A program made the translations under genes and the position numbers. A stretch of DNA of 64,000 nt from Syncephalis plumigaleata (lineage: Eukaryota > Zoopagomycota > Zoopagomycetes > Zoopagales > Piptocephalidaceae). Positions 30,336-43,835 of the stretch are shown piece after piece. Below the pieces are notes generated by a model. The model saw only the letters and a program-made list of their open reading frames with translations. It ran no database searches and had not been told where the DNA came from. The DNA is taken from the NCBI GenBank assembly GCA_025201365.1, contig JAIXMF010000004.1, positions 992,001 to 1,056,000 on the forward strand, read 5' to 3'. Position 1 is the stretch's first letter. Each line of letters begins with the position of its first letter.

Positions 30336-31880
30336 AAGTTTGTTACCTTTTATTCCTTTCGCTTTCCCCACTATCTCATCTTTTCTTCGTTCGTTCGTTT
30401 GTTCGTTATTCGCATAACTATTACCGTAACACTCATAGACGATAGCAATGCTCGTTAACACACACACTCTCGTCTATTGCTTTTTATTCTTTTATTCGTC
30501 TTCTGACCATGCATACACCATCACCACTCATGCTTTTCCTCTTACTCCACCTTCGTTTACAGTCATATACACGCTGTGCTTAGCTGCAAGCGTATACTAC
30601 TTGTCGTTGTGTTGTTCTCGGCCGGTCGTCTTATTCCCGTCTAGTCTGCCGCTTTGCCACTGACTACTTGTCGATTATGTTGATTGTATGCCGCGTACTC
30701 GTATTTGTATTGCTACTCGTCGGCAGCCTCACTCCAATCTGTATACTCTGTCATAAGCACACTTTGCTCTTCACGCTGTGTAGTAATTGGTTCTTTATTC
30801 GTTGTCGATCAACGTGGCATATACCCCACTGGGTCTTTCATACTGGTCTATCCTCTATTCAGTTCTCTCTTTCTCGCTCCCTTGTCTATTTGCTTGCGAC
30901 ACTCCCTTGCCCTCACTCGTGTATTTCTATTATTTCATGTCGTGTCCTTTATTCACGTCGTTTGCTTGCCGCGTTGTACCACTTTATTCGCGTTGACTTG
31001 CTGATCATTGCTTGTAGTATGTGGGGACACGTACGCATACGTAACACTCGCGCTATGCATTAGGCGCCACACTTGCTTGCCAGCATACAACGTCTCCACT
31101 CGCTGCTTTGCCTTACTTACTCGTGCTTTATACATTATGCAAGTACGCGGTACTCGTGTTAATTACTAGCCAGTGCGTTTGTTCATCTGATTGCGACATG
31201 GATACGTAACGAACACTACGCCTTCTACTCGTGTGTTGTGAAAGTACGCGTACATACATAATATCCGTGCTAACTACTACCATCGCGTCGCTTAGCACTT
31301 TGTATTTGTAGTGGCACTGTCTGACTGTATTGCATATTGATATGTACCGAGAAATCCTATATGATGGCTATATCTTTATTTGCATAGTATATATCAATAG
31401 CTAACATGACACTAATAGAGGGTAATAACGGCATTAGTACATCCATTATTGATCATTAGCATGGTATTACAGGTCTTTTTCCAATCGATTAACACTGTTA
31501 GTCATTAACATTTGTTCTTATTACTAAATAAGCATGCACAACTATTAGCATTATTATCATTATTATTATTATTATTAGCAGAACATTTTATTATTTGGCA
31601 GGTAAATTCTAGTTATGCATCGCATTGTTTGATGCGGCCTTAATGGCATTCGCATTGCGGTAAATAACATAAGGCGAATGCTAAACAAAGAATAGAGCAT
31701 CTGTTGATGGGCGATTCCATACCTACATAGTGACAACGACAGCGATGCTAACTACCATGCAGATATATTTATTAATAAAAGAACTAAAGTTCAGGGCAAG
31801 CAACACTAACTGGTTGGAAAAACCTTGTAATCAGTCTACTTTTGTATATATACATGTAGTTCTACAATTGTTGATCATTT
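30336..31880. repeat. Right arm of the 1.5 kb inverted repeat
   Basis: Reverse-complement partner of 24095-25632. It begins about 210 bp after the checkpoint gene stop and ends about 90 bp before the stop of the TFIIIA-like gene. Its inner kilobase is pyrimidine-rich on + and therefore free of stops over long stretches in all three frames. Those open frames show no signal or family pattern and are not called as genes. Confidence 0.85.
31471..31827. mobile_element. 357 bp TA-flanked MITE-like element inside the right arm
   Basis: Mirror copy of 24142-24506, bounded by CAGGTCTTTTTCCAATCG after TA and by TGGTTGGAAAAACCTTG before TA. It differs from its partner mainly by a shorter ATT run and scattered point changes. 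Confidence 0.55.
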
Positions 31881-31971
31881 TCAAGTAAAATATATTCTTT
31901 ATTACATCTGTTATACTATATCGATTGACATCAACTACCTCAATGTCAATTGCACTAGACAAGTGATCCAT

Positions 31972-33921
<1,950 letters not shown>

Positions 33922-36525
33922 ATGACCGTAGAATCAAAAAAGAATCTATATGCCGTTGGTGCCGGTCGCAAGTAAGTGGTAGAGTACTATACTGAACGAT
34001 ATTGCTCACCATTTACTTGATAAATATCTATTAGCCCGTGGTATAGGTATTGTTTAATCATAGTGGCGGTGTTATGCATACAATAGACTCAGATAATATA
34101 CGAATACTACAGGGCTGATGGTCAGAATTGTGATTGTTACGTGATTGGTGTTGCAGGTAGAGATAAACGAATAAACTATGGTATATATATATGATAATAA
34201 TGATAATAATCGTGAATCAACAATATAGGCGGTAGTGCAAGTGGTAAAACAAGCGTGTCTAGACGTATTATCCAACTGCTTAATGTGCCCTGGGTGATTA
34301 TCGTTAGTATGGATTCATTCTATAATGCGCTAACACCTGAACAAAGCAAAATGGCATTCAAAAAGTATAGCATAACTATGTTAGCAATGAGCGTATTACT
34401 AATGCTACTCTTTATTCTAGTATGCACAACTTTGATCATCCTGATGCTTTCGACTATGATATTATGGTGGAATGTGTGCGTAAATTACGACAAGGGTAAT
34501 GCATCTATTATGAATATCATCAATGGAATGCATGATATTGACAATAGTGCGCTCTTTCTATAATTTATAGAAAATCAGTAGAAATTCCTGTTTATGACTT
34601 TTCTACGCATTCAAGGTAAATGCTACTTATTTACTTAATTGATCTATATGTATTCATCATCATCAAATACTACAGATTGAACAAGACACAAACCATCTAT
34701 GGCGCTAATGTTATTATCGTAGAGGGCATATTTACCCTATACGATAAGAAATTGATGGATTTAATGGATTTAAAGGTAGATCATATAGCTGCTTAATAAT
34801 ATTGGATGCATTCTCTTTTCCAATAGATCTAATGATTTTTTGTTAGATTTTTGTGGATACAGATGCTGATGTTAGATTGGCTCGTCGTAGTAAGTTTAAA
34901 ATGACTACTATTACATATGTTTACGTGTGTAATAACAATGATGATGGTGATGATGCTTAGTGAAACGGGACATTTGTGAACGTAGTCGTGAATTGCAAGG
35001 AGTCATCGAGGTAAGTGTGACGAGTGATTACTAGTCAACAATATACGTATTACTAATGACTAGATCATGTGTTACCAATCATAGCAATATGAACGATTCG
35101 TCAAACCAATGTACGATCAATATGTACATCCTACAATTCATAATGCTGATGTGGTAAGTGAATACAGAAGAGGATCATGTTCAATAGAAATATTGATGTG
35201 TTATTACAACAATGACTAGATTATTCCAAGAGGATTGGATAATCATATTGCTATCGATTTGATTGCCAAGCATGTACAACGTCAATTGAAGGAACGACGA
35301 TTCGCTTTTCGATGGGATCTAGCCCGAGGTTGCAGCGATTTGAGTTCATTCCCCGAGAGTGTGATTACACTTAAGCAAACATCACAATTGAAAGTAGGTT
35401 TAATAGACAGATAGATAGACAAATAGATGATAGACTAGGCAACTATAATGCTAATTACTATATGTATGTATATATACAAATCATTATTCAGGCAATTCAT
35501 ACAATTATTCGTGATCGTGATACAGAACGAGATGACTTTATCTTCTATTCAGAACGATTATCCAATCTAGTGGTGGAACAGCAAGTATTCTAACGTATAT
35601 CATTGTAATAATAATGCTTACACTCTACACATAATCATACTAGTGGTCTTTCCTTGCTACCATTTGAAACGATCACCGTTACAACACCAGTTCAACAATC
35701 ATTCGTGGGTAAACAAGCCTATCGTAAAGTGAGTTGATTTCGATGTGTCTACCATCTAGATAGTTACTTATTGTTATGTTATTAGCTTTGTGGTGTATCG
35801 ATTATTCGAGCTGGTCTACCGATGGAGGTCAGCCTACGTAAAGTGATCAAGGATGTGCCATTAGGTCGTATGTTGATTCAATCGGATTCCAAGACTGGTG
35901 AACCACAGGTAAATATCCACTATGGAACTATATGATAAATGAAGCTATTTACTAATACTGAATTCATAACTAGTTACATCATCGTATTCTACCGGCCAAT
36001 ATCGCCGATCATTATGTGTTCCTAATGGTAGGTCTCGTTTAATGTGATTTAGGAGTAGATATAGTAACTTGTTCTACTATTATGTAGGATGCCACCATTG
36101 CTACAGGTGCTGCAGGTATCATGGCCATTCGTGTTCTACTTGATCATGATGTACCCGAGGTAAATGGTAACAATATCAATTTGATGATTAATACTTAATG
36201 ATGACCCTATAGGATCGTATTATATTCTTGTCATTACTCTCTGCTCCTCAAGGCAAGTAGTTATTTGTTTACTAATTATAATCATTCTAATCATCATCAT
36301 CATCTATTATATAGGATTACATTCCATTGCTAGAGCATTCCCTAAAGTAAGGATTGTTACCTCGATGGTTGATCCAGGTTTATCCGATGATTTATACATT
36401 GAACCTGGTATGGGTAATTTTGGTGGTAAGTAGTAATGCTGCAACAACAACAAAGAAGCTGTTCACGTCATTAGTAGCATATCATTAACTTGTATTGATT
36501 AGATCGTTATTTTGGTACCGTATAA
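33922..36525 (+). CDS. URK1: Uridine kinase with C-terminal UPRT-like domain (Urk1 type)
   Basis: Cytosolic pyrimidine salvage enzyme that phosphorylates uridine and cytidine. It reads cleanly through about 18 small exons. The first exons join as [20 protein letters not shown], followed by the P-loop GGSASGKTS (about 34230). Then [32 protein letters not shown]-like [48 protein letters not shown] and [13 protein letters not shown] follow, all standard uridine-kinase blocks. The C-terminal half is UPRT-like: [45 protein letters not shown], and the last exons give PGMGNFGDRYFGTV. One intron (from about 36254) has a GC donor, GCAAGT. The overall order matches yeast Urk1 and animal UCKL1. No frame break was found, unlike most neighbours. 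Confidence 0.94.
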
Positions 36526-36588
36526 TAATGAGTACAATTACAATACCAATAAATGATTTACTATTTACTATTTACTATTACTATTACT

Positions 36589-37900
36589 TTAAAATTCATC
36601 TACAGTAATGGTCATGCCACATTCTATACACCTTTGTACTAGATCACCCGTTGTCGTATCTTCTTCACTTTCACCGTAAATGTGTGCATGTTTAACCTCA
36701 TTCACTCGTAACTTTTTGTATTCATTGGCCCTTGTTCGACGACGTAGATCTAGAATACGTGTACAATTAAATTGATGTTGCTATCAAGTATCGTTCATAT
36801 TCATTTCTAGATTGTAATAATAGCAAATGATGATTTACCTGCAAGTTTACGCTTGAACTTTTCATCTCGTTTACGTTTCTTTTCCTCTTCACGTTTCGCC
36901 CATTCTGCGTCGAGTCCTTCGGATCCATTCCATTTCTTGAAAGCAAAAGCCTCGACCTAGTAGTATCAATTGTATATAAATATATATATATATAATATAT
37001 AATGTAAACCACTCGAGTACACGGCAATATGAATGTGTCACCCACCTGTAAACGTAGGAATAACATCATGTTGCTCCAACTTGCTTTATGTGGATTAGCA
37101 CGTAATAAGTGTGGCATAACCTCGGTGTCACGTAATTCCTCTGATTATTACACGTCAATTGTTGTGATTATACCGTAGCATTATACGTACCATCAGTAAG
37201 TAGGTAATCCTATATTCAAAAGTACAAGTAGACAAGTTATAAAGCGTTACATGATGCAACACATCATTCTCTGCGCTCTACTCACCTCTTTGACTTCGGT
37301 CTTTGTCAATAAACTATACTTGTCTGGTAGTTCATTCTTGCATTTTTACATACAGATACATGGAACACGCTATAGAATTCCGGGTCTAAATCAAAGGAAC
37401 CACAATGTTCGCAATGTGGATTATCAACGGCAGCAATACTAAATGCTACGATAGAATAATGCAAGCATTAGACATTACACCATGATATCATCTTCATGCT
37501 ATAGCAAGAGATACTCACGCAAATCGTCAATGTGTAGTTTACGCGCTCTAGCCGCGGCCATTTCATCCTCTCTGCGTCGTAGAGCTCGCTCACGTTCATC
37601 GGAGAACTCGCCTGGTATGAAGCCACCACGCGAGTCCTTGAGCGTTGACAAGTCGTAATCCACGTATTGTAGGCCACGTTTCCGTTTTGTCGATATGCTC
37701 GCGTCTTCATGCTGGTCACCTTTGTTGCCACTCGCCCTTTGTAACGCTTCTTTCCGTAGTTCTTCGGCTCGTTTACGATTAGCAGCAATCTTGTTACGTT
37801 GCTCCTCGGTCAGCGTTGCTGTAGTGGCAGACTGAGTAGGTGCATTGTCTAACGCCACTTTTGCTGCTATTGATGAAGACGACGGCGACGGTGAATTCAT
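36589..37900 (-). CDS. RAD14: XPA/Rad14 nucleotide excision repair protein
   Basis: Damage-verification and scaffold protein of nucleotide excision repair. The N-terminal exon has a basic helix ([19 protein letters not shown]), [20 protein letters not shown] and RGGFIPGEF, as in XPA/Rad14. The zinc finger follows in the next exon as [16 protein letters not shown] then VC and CKNEL, i.e. C-x2-C...C-x2-C. The second cysteine pair lies across a one-base break at an AAAAA run (about 37345). Then [51 protein letters not shown] and a Lys/Glu/Arg-rich helix continue the XPA DNA-binding domain. An extra C-terminal segment with CIECGM ends at 36589-36591. Convergent with the uridine kinase gene (63 bp between stops). 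Confidence 0.88.
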
Positions 37901-38502
37901 ATTGGAATGAGTTGTAAAAATAAAACGTAAAACGTAAAACGTAAAAAAGATGAGACCATCAGTGTCATAGTTGTCGATTCATATGTGTTTGCTTTACAGT
38001 TACATGTATATTATTCATAATGTGTCATGCTACTATTATTATAATTGCTATTGTGGTTCCTTTGTAGTACTCGATATACTAGAATGGACATTGACTTGAA
38101 AACGCAGTCTTACCACTCATGGTAGATGATTTACGCATGGCTATATTGCGTATACAATTAAACATATCGAGCCATGTAATCCTTTGGTCAATGGATGCAT
38201 TTGACAATGAATACTGCATAGATCACATCTCCTATCTTTACTCAATTTGTCCAGAGAGTAAACTGGTTTAAACCAAGGCATACGCACTATTTAAATACTA
38301 GACGTGTGGATGAACGCGTGGCAATGAAGGTGTCGCATGCTCTGTCTGTCTGTCTATCTGTCTATCTGTCTGTCTATCTATCTGTGTGTCTGTCTCTCAT
38401 TCATTCATCCCTTTGCTCACTCTCCTCGTGTATCCATCCTTTCTTTCCTACGCAATCAATTTACTATAGCTCTTTTAGATCCTTTTCTTTGTACAGAAAA
38501 CA
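37901..38502. other. Divergent intergenic region, XPA to membrane protein gene
   Basis: It contains a TCTG/TCTA repeat (about 38341-38392) followed by a Pyr-rich tract directly upstream of the membrane-protein start. No gene seen. Confidence 0.5.
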
Positions 38503-40562
38503 ATGTCGTATTTCACTTGTAAACATCAATCGCAGTTATGGACACTATTACTAGGTGTATTAATACAGATCATTCACATCAATGCAAGGCTGACTATTAC
38601 CGCCAATAACAATAATCTCACCGTTAATCTGCAAAGTTACGATTTCTTCCTTTATCGCGAACCATATTATAAATTACGTGGTATCGGACTAGAATGGGGC
38701 ATCCAACCCATTAGTGATGGTGGTATTTGTCGTTTTCAACCACTTAACAACTCTGATACCGCGTTTGTAAAAGCAATGCAAACTGCATCACCAAATATTA
38801 ATCTAGCAGTGGTGGTGGAGATGTACACATTCTTCGGACGTGGTTGTACTAGTCGTGCAAAGGTGAGTGAATGAGATGTTAGATCAAGCTATCCTTTTCA
38901 TCTTCTTCGCCTTATCTCTCTCCTACTTTCTCGCTCCTCTCTCTCTCTCTCTCTCTTATTTTCTGTATATCTCAACCAAATGTGACAATATCTGATCGGA
39001 TTTTGATTGACTAGGCACAAAAGGCATTGAATAAGTTATCGGGACAATTAGTAGAAGCGGGCTATGCACCAGTTAGCCTATTGGTAATCACCAATGTGCC
39101 TGATTTGTATACGCCTCGATGGGATGCCAACTTTATTGGACAGAGCTTTTTTGGACTTGGCAGCACTTCGAGTTACGTGTACACGCCGATAACTCTTTTA
39201 CCATTCGAGGATACGAGTTTCTTGAGGAATGCACTAAAGAAGAAGGGCACTGTTTTTACCTATACCGCTGAAGAAGGTATTTATATCTAGCTATCTATCT
39301 ATAATTTCGTGCTTATTCATTTGTACGTGGAAATCATTGTAATAGATCAAGGTCCATGGAATGAAATGTTTCTAGGCACTGGATTCGTTGTCGTTAAATG
39401 GGTATATTTCGCTATAGTATGTAAAATGATGGTATACTTCTTTAGGGGAAAAGAGACATCATACTAATAGAACGTATTGATGCTATTCAGGTGTTGGCGG
39501 CTTTCACTTATTCGCTTACACGTAGTATTGCGCTATATATATTGAATCGACATCCACGGGATATACGCTTGATTGCATTTGCATGCTCGCTTCTCTATGT
39601 TATTGGTAGGTTGATTGATTCTGTCGAATAGCATTCCAGCATACTTGCTAACTACCATTCCCATAGTATTGTTGGCGCATATTGTAACACCGTCCACGGC
39701 CACTGCCGTCAATATTGTCGGTTCCCTATGCAATTTCTTGTCAAGTATACCATTCGACATTATACTCATACACTGGTGAGTGTAGTGAATGCAATTTTGA
39801 ATGCTGTCACTTTATTGACTTACTCGGAACTAATATTCACCAAGGTCTATTCATGGAAAATCGTATTTCTCGCGTATTGCAGTCATTCTATTTCGTGTGG
39901 TGGTAGCCATCAATTTAGTTCTACTCACCTTGGGACTTATATTCCAGATGTTCCTATACAACGACAACGAGGCTATCCTGAACTATACGTACAAATACGT
40001 GACCATTAAGAATATTAGCGATGCCATTCCATTAACGAACGCGGTTATATTCGCCGGATTCAGTAAGTTCAACGATAAACATACGAACTAGAATGATAAC
40101 AACAATGACATGTAATCGTGTAGCACTTTGGTTTGTCAGTTGTCTAGTTCGACTACGAAAACATCCTGTGGCGCGTAATCGTTTTATTCAGGTATGTATA
40201 TATATATATACACCATTAGCGATAATGATTACTAAGCATGTAGAATACTAAACGTGATACTGTTAACTATTTAGTTGATTCTATTTACCATATTGGCCTG
40301 TTTTACATTTGTCGTATTTGGTCTTTACATCATTTTGAACAATTTGAATCTTCCGATCAGGCGAGTCGGTCAGTATGCGTTGTTCGATATTCTATACAAG
40401 TCGGCCTATGTCATTCGGGCATTGGTGTTCCTAGCCGTACTCGGCGTAAGATGGCCGAGGAACGAGGAGATCGTTCGTGTTCACGCACCACTCGACGGCG
40501 ACATGACCGAGGCCGGTGACACTATGCTTACCAAACCAATTGATCGATTGCAATTAGAATAG
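38503..40562 (+). CDS. Multi-spanning membrane protein with extracellular N-terminal domain
   Basis: Family not recognised. A signal peptide (LWTLLLGVLIQIIHINA) precedes about 230 extracytoplasmic residues. These include FFGRGCTSRAK, then AGYAPVSLLVITNVPDLY, which loosely recalls the protease-associated (PA) fold seen in some receptors. About seven hydrophobic segments follow: GTGFVVVKW/VLAAFTY, LIAFACSLLYVI, VGSLCNFLSSIPFDIILI, AILNAVTLLTYSELIF, VVVAINLVLLTLGLIF, NAVIFAGF/LWFVSCLV and ILACFTFVVFGLYII. A short acidic tail ends at 40562. The layout resembles a seven-helix receptor, but no GPCR motif is visible. Two frame changes seem needed between 39775 and 39890. At least seven exons with GT...AG introns. 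Confidence 0.6.
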
Positions 40563-40770
40563 AAACCAAAACTTGTACTTTAGATCTCGTAGTTGCTATA
40601 TCATCAACTAATCACCCAGTATATTAGGATATTTATATTATTAAACGTTAACTATACAAATAACATTAATAGATACACATTGGCGCTATATGAATATTAT
40701 TGAATAAAGCATTATTATTTATGATTTAATTAATTTCTATTATGCTTTTTGTTGTTGTTGTTGACCAGCT

Positions 40771-42718
40771 TTAATGCATGGCCACCATAGGTGTTTGTCT
40801 ACGTTCATTCGTATCGTTCGCTTGTTGCGGCAATACCTTGACAAGTATAAATGCCAATGCCGATATGGCAGCTACTGGAATGAGCACGTAGTACTGCATG
40901 CGTAATGCTTCTACGTAGGCTTTTACGACTACATCTCTAAGTGGTTCGGCAAGACCGCGTAGCACCGCGATGGATTGCACGGCTTCTTGCGTAACACTAC
41001 CGTCAGCAAAGTATTGCTGTAGTAGCGATGACAATTGGTTATTGAACACGGAGCCTTCCACGGCCAAACCTATAACGCCACCGATAATTTGGAAGAAACT
41101 AATCAACGCGGTAGCAATCGCCATGTCATCGGGTGCCACCGACAACTGTGCACTAAGCGTACAATTCTGGATAGCACCGCCGAATCCAACACCGAGAATG
41201 ATCATGGCGCAGATCTCTAGTGCTCGTTGCGTGTTAACGTCAAACAACGTGACTAGTCCATATCCAACCGTGGCTATCGCCATGCCAACTCCCATGAAGG
41301 TACGATAGGACCAGTTGCCCAAGCGAGATGCAACAGTACCGGATATGATGGCAGTAATGGATACAGGTAGTACAAATGGTAGTAGGATCAAACCTGATTG
41401 TGTAGCCGTGTAACCGCGAACAGCCTAAGAAGTAATAAAATGATAGCATAAGTATTGGAATGTGAAATACTACGCGTATATATATATATATGTGTGTGTG
41501 TACATCGCATTGGATAATGAATTACCTGGAAGAATACGGGCAAATAGTAAACGGGACTAAAGAATCCCCATCCAAGTAGGAATGATCCGAGACTAAGGAA
41601 GATATTGCACGGGAACGGAATAGCTGCAACGGTACAATGGGTTCGGCGGCTATTCGAGATTCTACCCAGAGTAAAACGGCAAAAATGACAATCGCTACAC
41701 AGAATAGCGAGATAATAATGGGCGACGTCCATGGATAGATAGCGCCACCCCAGTTAACGGGAAGCAACAATGTCACGCAGAACACTAGAACGAGCAGTGT
41801 GCCCAGATAATCGATGCGTTTCAGTTTCTCGCGTATCGATCCAACTGGTGATTTTAGATGCAATAAGAAGAGTATAATGAGAATGGTAATAGCACCAACG
41901 GGAAGATTGATGTAGAATGCCCAACGCCAACTTAAATGATCGGTGAATAGACCACCCAGCAATGGACCGATTACACTGCTGAATGCAAATACTGCACCCA
42001 CAATACCAGCATATTGTCCTCGTTGATGAGATGGAACAATACTAAATACACGAATATATATATATATATATAAATAAAGTAATAATTATAGAAGTAGTAG
42101 TAGTAGTAACTAGTGCTTACCTGCAATGATAATCATCACTAATGGCACAAATCCACCGCCACCAATACCGGCGATAGCTCGCATGATAATGAGCATGATA
42201 ATACTGTTGGATGCACCACATCCCAAGGAACCAGCAAGGAAGATGACAGTGGCGGCCAAGAACATTGGCTTACGCCCGAAAATGTCAGAGAAACGACCGT
42301 AAAGCGGTTGTGCCGCCGTCGATGTCAGCATATAAGCGATACCGATCCAGGCCACTTGATCCAACGCGTTAAATTCCGAAGCTATCCGAGGAATGGCCGT
42401 AGAAACGATGGTTTGATCGAGTGAACCGAGAAATATTGCCAAGGCAAGTCCTAGAAATACGATTAAACGCCGACGTAGCGGCAATTCCTCCATGGTAGAT
42501 TTCATCATGTCAATGCTATCTTCACGCGCTTCTTCCTCAATACTATTATTATTACTCGTTGATCTCCCCATATTGACGGGTAATTCGGTACTAATACGAT
42601 GATGCTCGTTTGTGCCGTCGAGTGTAGTGACACAAGAATCCTTATTACGCTGAGATGCAGTAGTATTGGTGGTATTATCAATGGTCAATTCTGGCCTAGT
42701 TGATGTTGTCTCTGACAT
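40771..42718 (-). CDS. MFS drug:H+ antiporter, DHA2 family, copy 1
   Basis: Fourteen-helix type efflux transporter by family. The cytosolic N-terminus is polar. Exon 1 shows [19 protein letters not shown] and motif [15 protein letters not shown]. Exon 2 has motif C-like [10 protein letters not shown] and [14 protein letters not shown]. Later [48 protein letters not shown] and the C-terminus to 40771 follow. It is a paralog of the gene at 58790-60723. Two frame breaks are inferred. One is at the exon 2 start, where copy 2 has an extra A after the acceptor (TTTAGATATTG against TTTAGTATTG here). The other is near 41650, before [13 protein letters not shown]. Because copy 2 is intact, copy 1 could be a real pseudogene or carry consensus errors. 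Divergent from the split gene at 42884. Confidence 0.85.
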
Positions 42719-42883
42719 ATTTTAATGCTTTAATAGTGTCGATAATAATAATGATATAATGATTGATTTGAATGGAATAAAATAGATGCAGTAGTTATTG
42801 CAAGTAACAATTAATAAATGCCCATTAATTAGAAAAAGGTAGAAAAAGAAAGAAATAAGAAAGCAAAATAGGCGGAGTGGACG

Positions 42884-43585
42884 GTGTATCGATTAATATA
42901 CCAGCCAAGCTGCCAATTATTCATTGGAAAACGAAGAAGAAACAATGAAAGTACAGGCCTTGTATTCATAAGTAACGACTGGTTTATTAGCCAGTCCTGT
43001 TTCGATGTACCATATGAGGAAGTACAGCTTGTAGGAATACATGGAGATAAACGTGAATGTGACCAAAATCGTAACAGCACTACTGCTGCTAGTTTATTGT
43101 TTCACATGCCCCTTCATAATAGTCGTATTTATGTGTCATGATGATGATGATGCTGCTACACACGATGTGCCTGTCACGTTTCATTGTTTTCCACACTTGT
43201 TGAATTCGCTTGATCGCAACATGGAATCTACTCGGAATCATGACGCTAATGACTACGACTATCCACCGGAGGTCATTATCCAAGCTGTACTGCGTCGTCA
43301 GCTTTCAGATGTAATGACGACGATGGGTCCGTATCTACGTGTTGTGCACAACGGCTAAATCCAATCCATTATGTGGAGTCGTTCTTTACTGGCATACCGT
43401 ACATCCTAGGCACCTGTTGGTGCCGAATACTCGATCTTGGATTAATGATGAAGATCTACTTCCTGTGCGTCGCCATACGTCAAATGTCCGTGAAAACAAT
43501 GACTATCATCCGGATTATACATCATCCGAGATGACTCGTACCTTTCGTAAAGTAAGTTTACATTCAATAGTAACAAAAAGGAGTA
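42884..43585 (+). pseudogene. 5' part of an unidentified gene, ending in a 564-bp duplicated block
   Basis: Function not recognised. The part from 43022 recurs at 48256-48814. In the shared part, frames on + give VQLVGIHGDKRECDQNRN then NSRIYVS, DYDYPPEV, and NPLCGVVLYWH through ENNDYHPDYTSSEMTRTFRK, which runs straight into GTAAGT (43553). Copies differ by single-base indels (CAGCTTTCAG here, CAGCTTCAG there; ACTATCATCC here, ACTACATCC there), so each is broken in a different place. The sequence after the splice donor diverges at about 43585, so the downstream exons found after the second copy are missing here. QNRN...RIYV faintly recalls the MIF/tautomerase family, but I do not call it. Confidence 0.45.
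43022..43585 (+). repeat. Direct repeat block, copy A (partner 48256-48814)
   Basis: About 564 bp, nearly identical to copy B with a handful of substitutions and small indels. It begins at GTACAGCTTGTAGGAATACA and ends just inside an intron. It flanks the left side of a 4.7 kb segment holding the fungalysin gene and a truncated PA2G4-like gene. Confidence 0.9.
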
Positions 43586-43835
43586 CTAATTTAAATAATA
43601 ATAGTATTCAAATAAATTTGCGTACGCATTTCATGATGATGCACGTATTATAGTACCAGTAGAATAAGTCATTATTTACATTGTTAATGATATAGCTAGA
43701 TAATAATAGAATTTTATTTCTGAATACTCGATGATTATTAATGGGGTAAAGCACTAGAGTATTAGCAGCTTATTATTTAGTTCATGTTCAAATCAATACG
43801 CATACTAACGCTGATTATGTGCAGTGAATCAGCAC

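Noticed and set aside
30448-31063. Overlapping open frames up to 131 residues with hydrophobic translations in the right arm (and the mirror set in the left arm)
   Set aside because: Openness in three frames at once follows from pyrimidine-rich composition; no start context, family pattern or splice logic supports them.
42884-43141. Resemblance of QNRN...RIYV to MIF/tautomerase proteins
   Set aside because: Only a few residues match, the N-terminal catalytic proline is not seen, and the frame stops right after; too weak to name.
43041-43358. Hydrophobic 105-residue frame starting MEINVNVTKIVTALLLLV, in both repeat copies
   Set aside because: It looks like a signal or membrane segment, but it is out of frame with the downstream block that runs into the splice donor and is cut short in copy B; probably a shadow frame.
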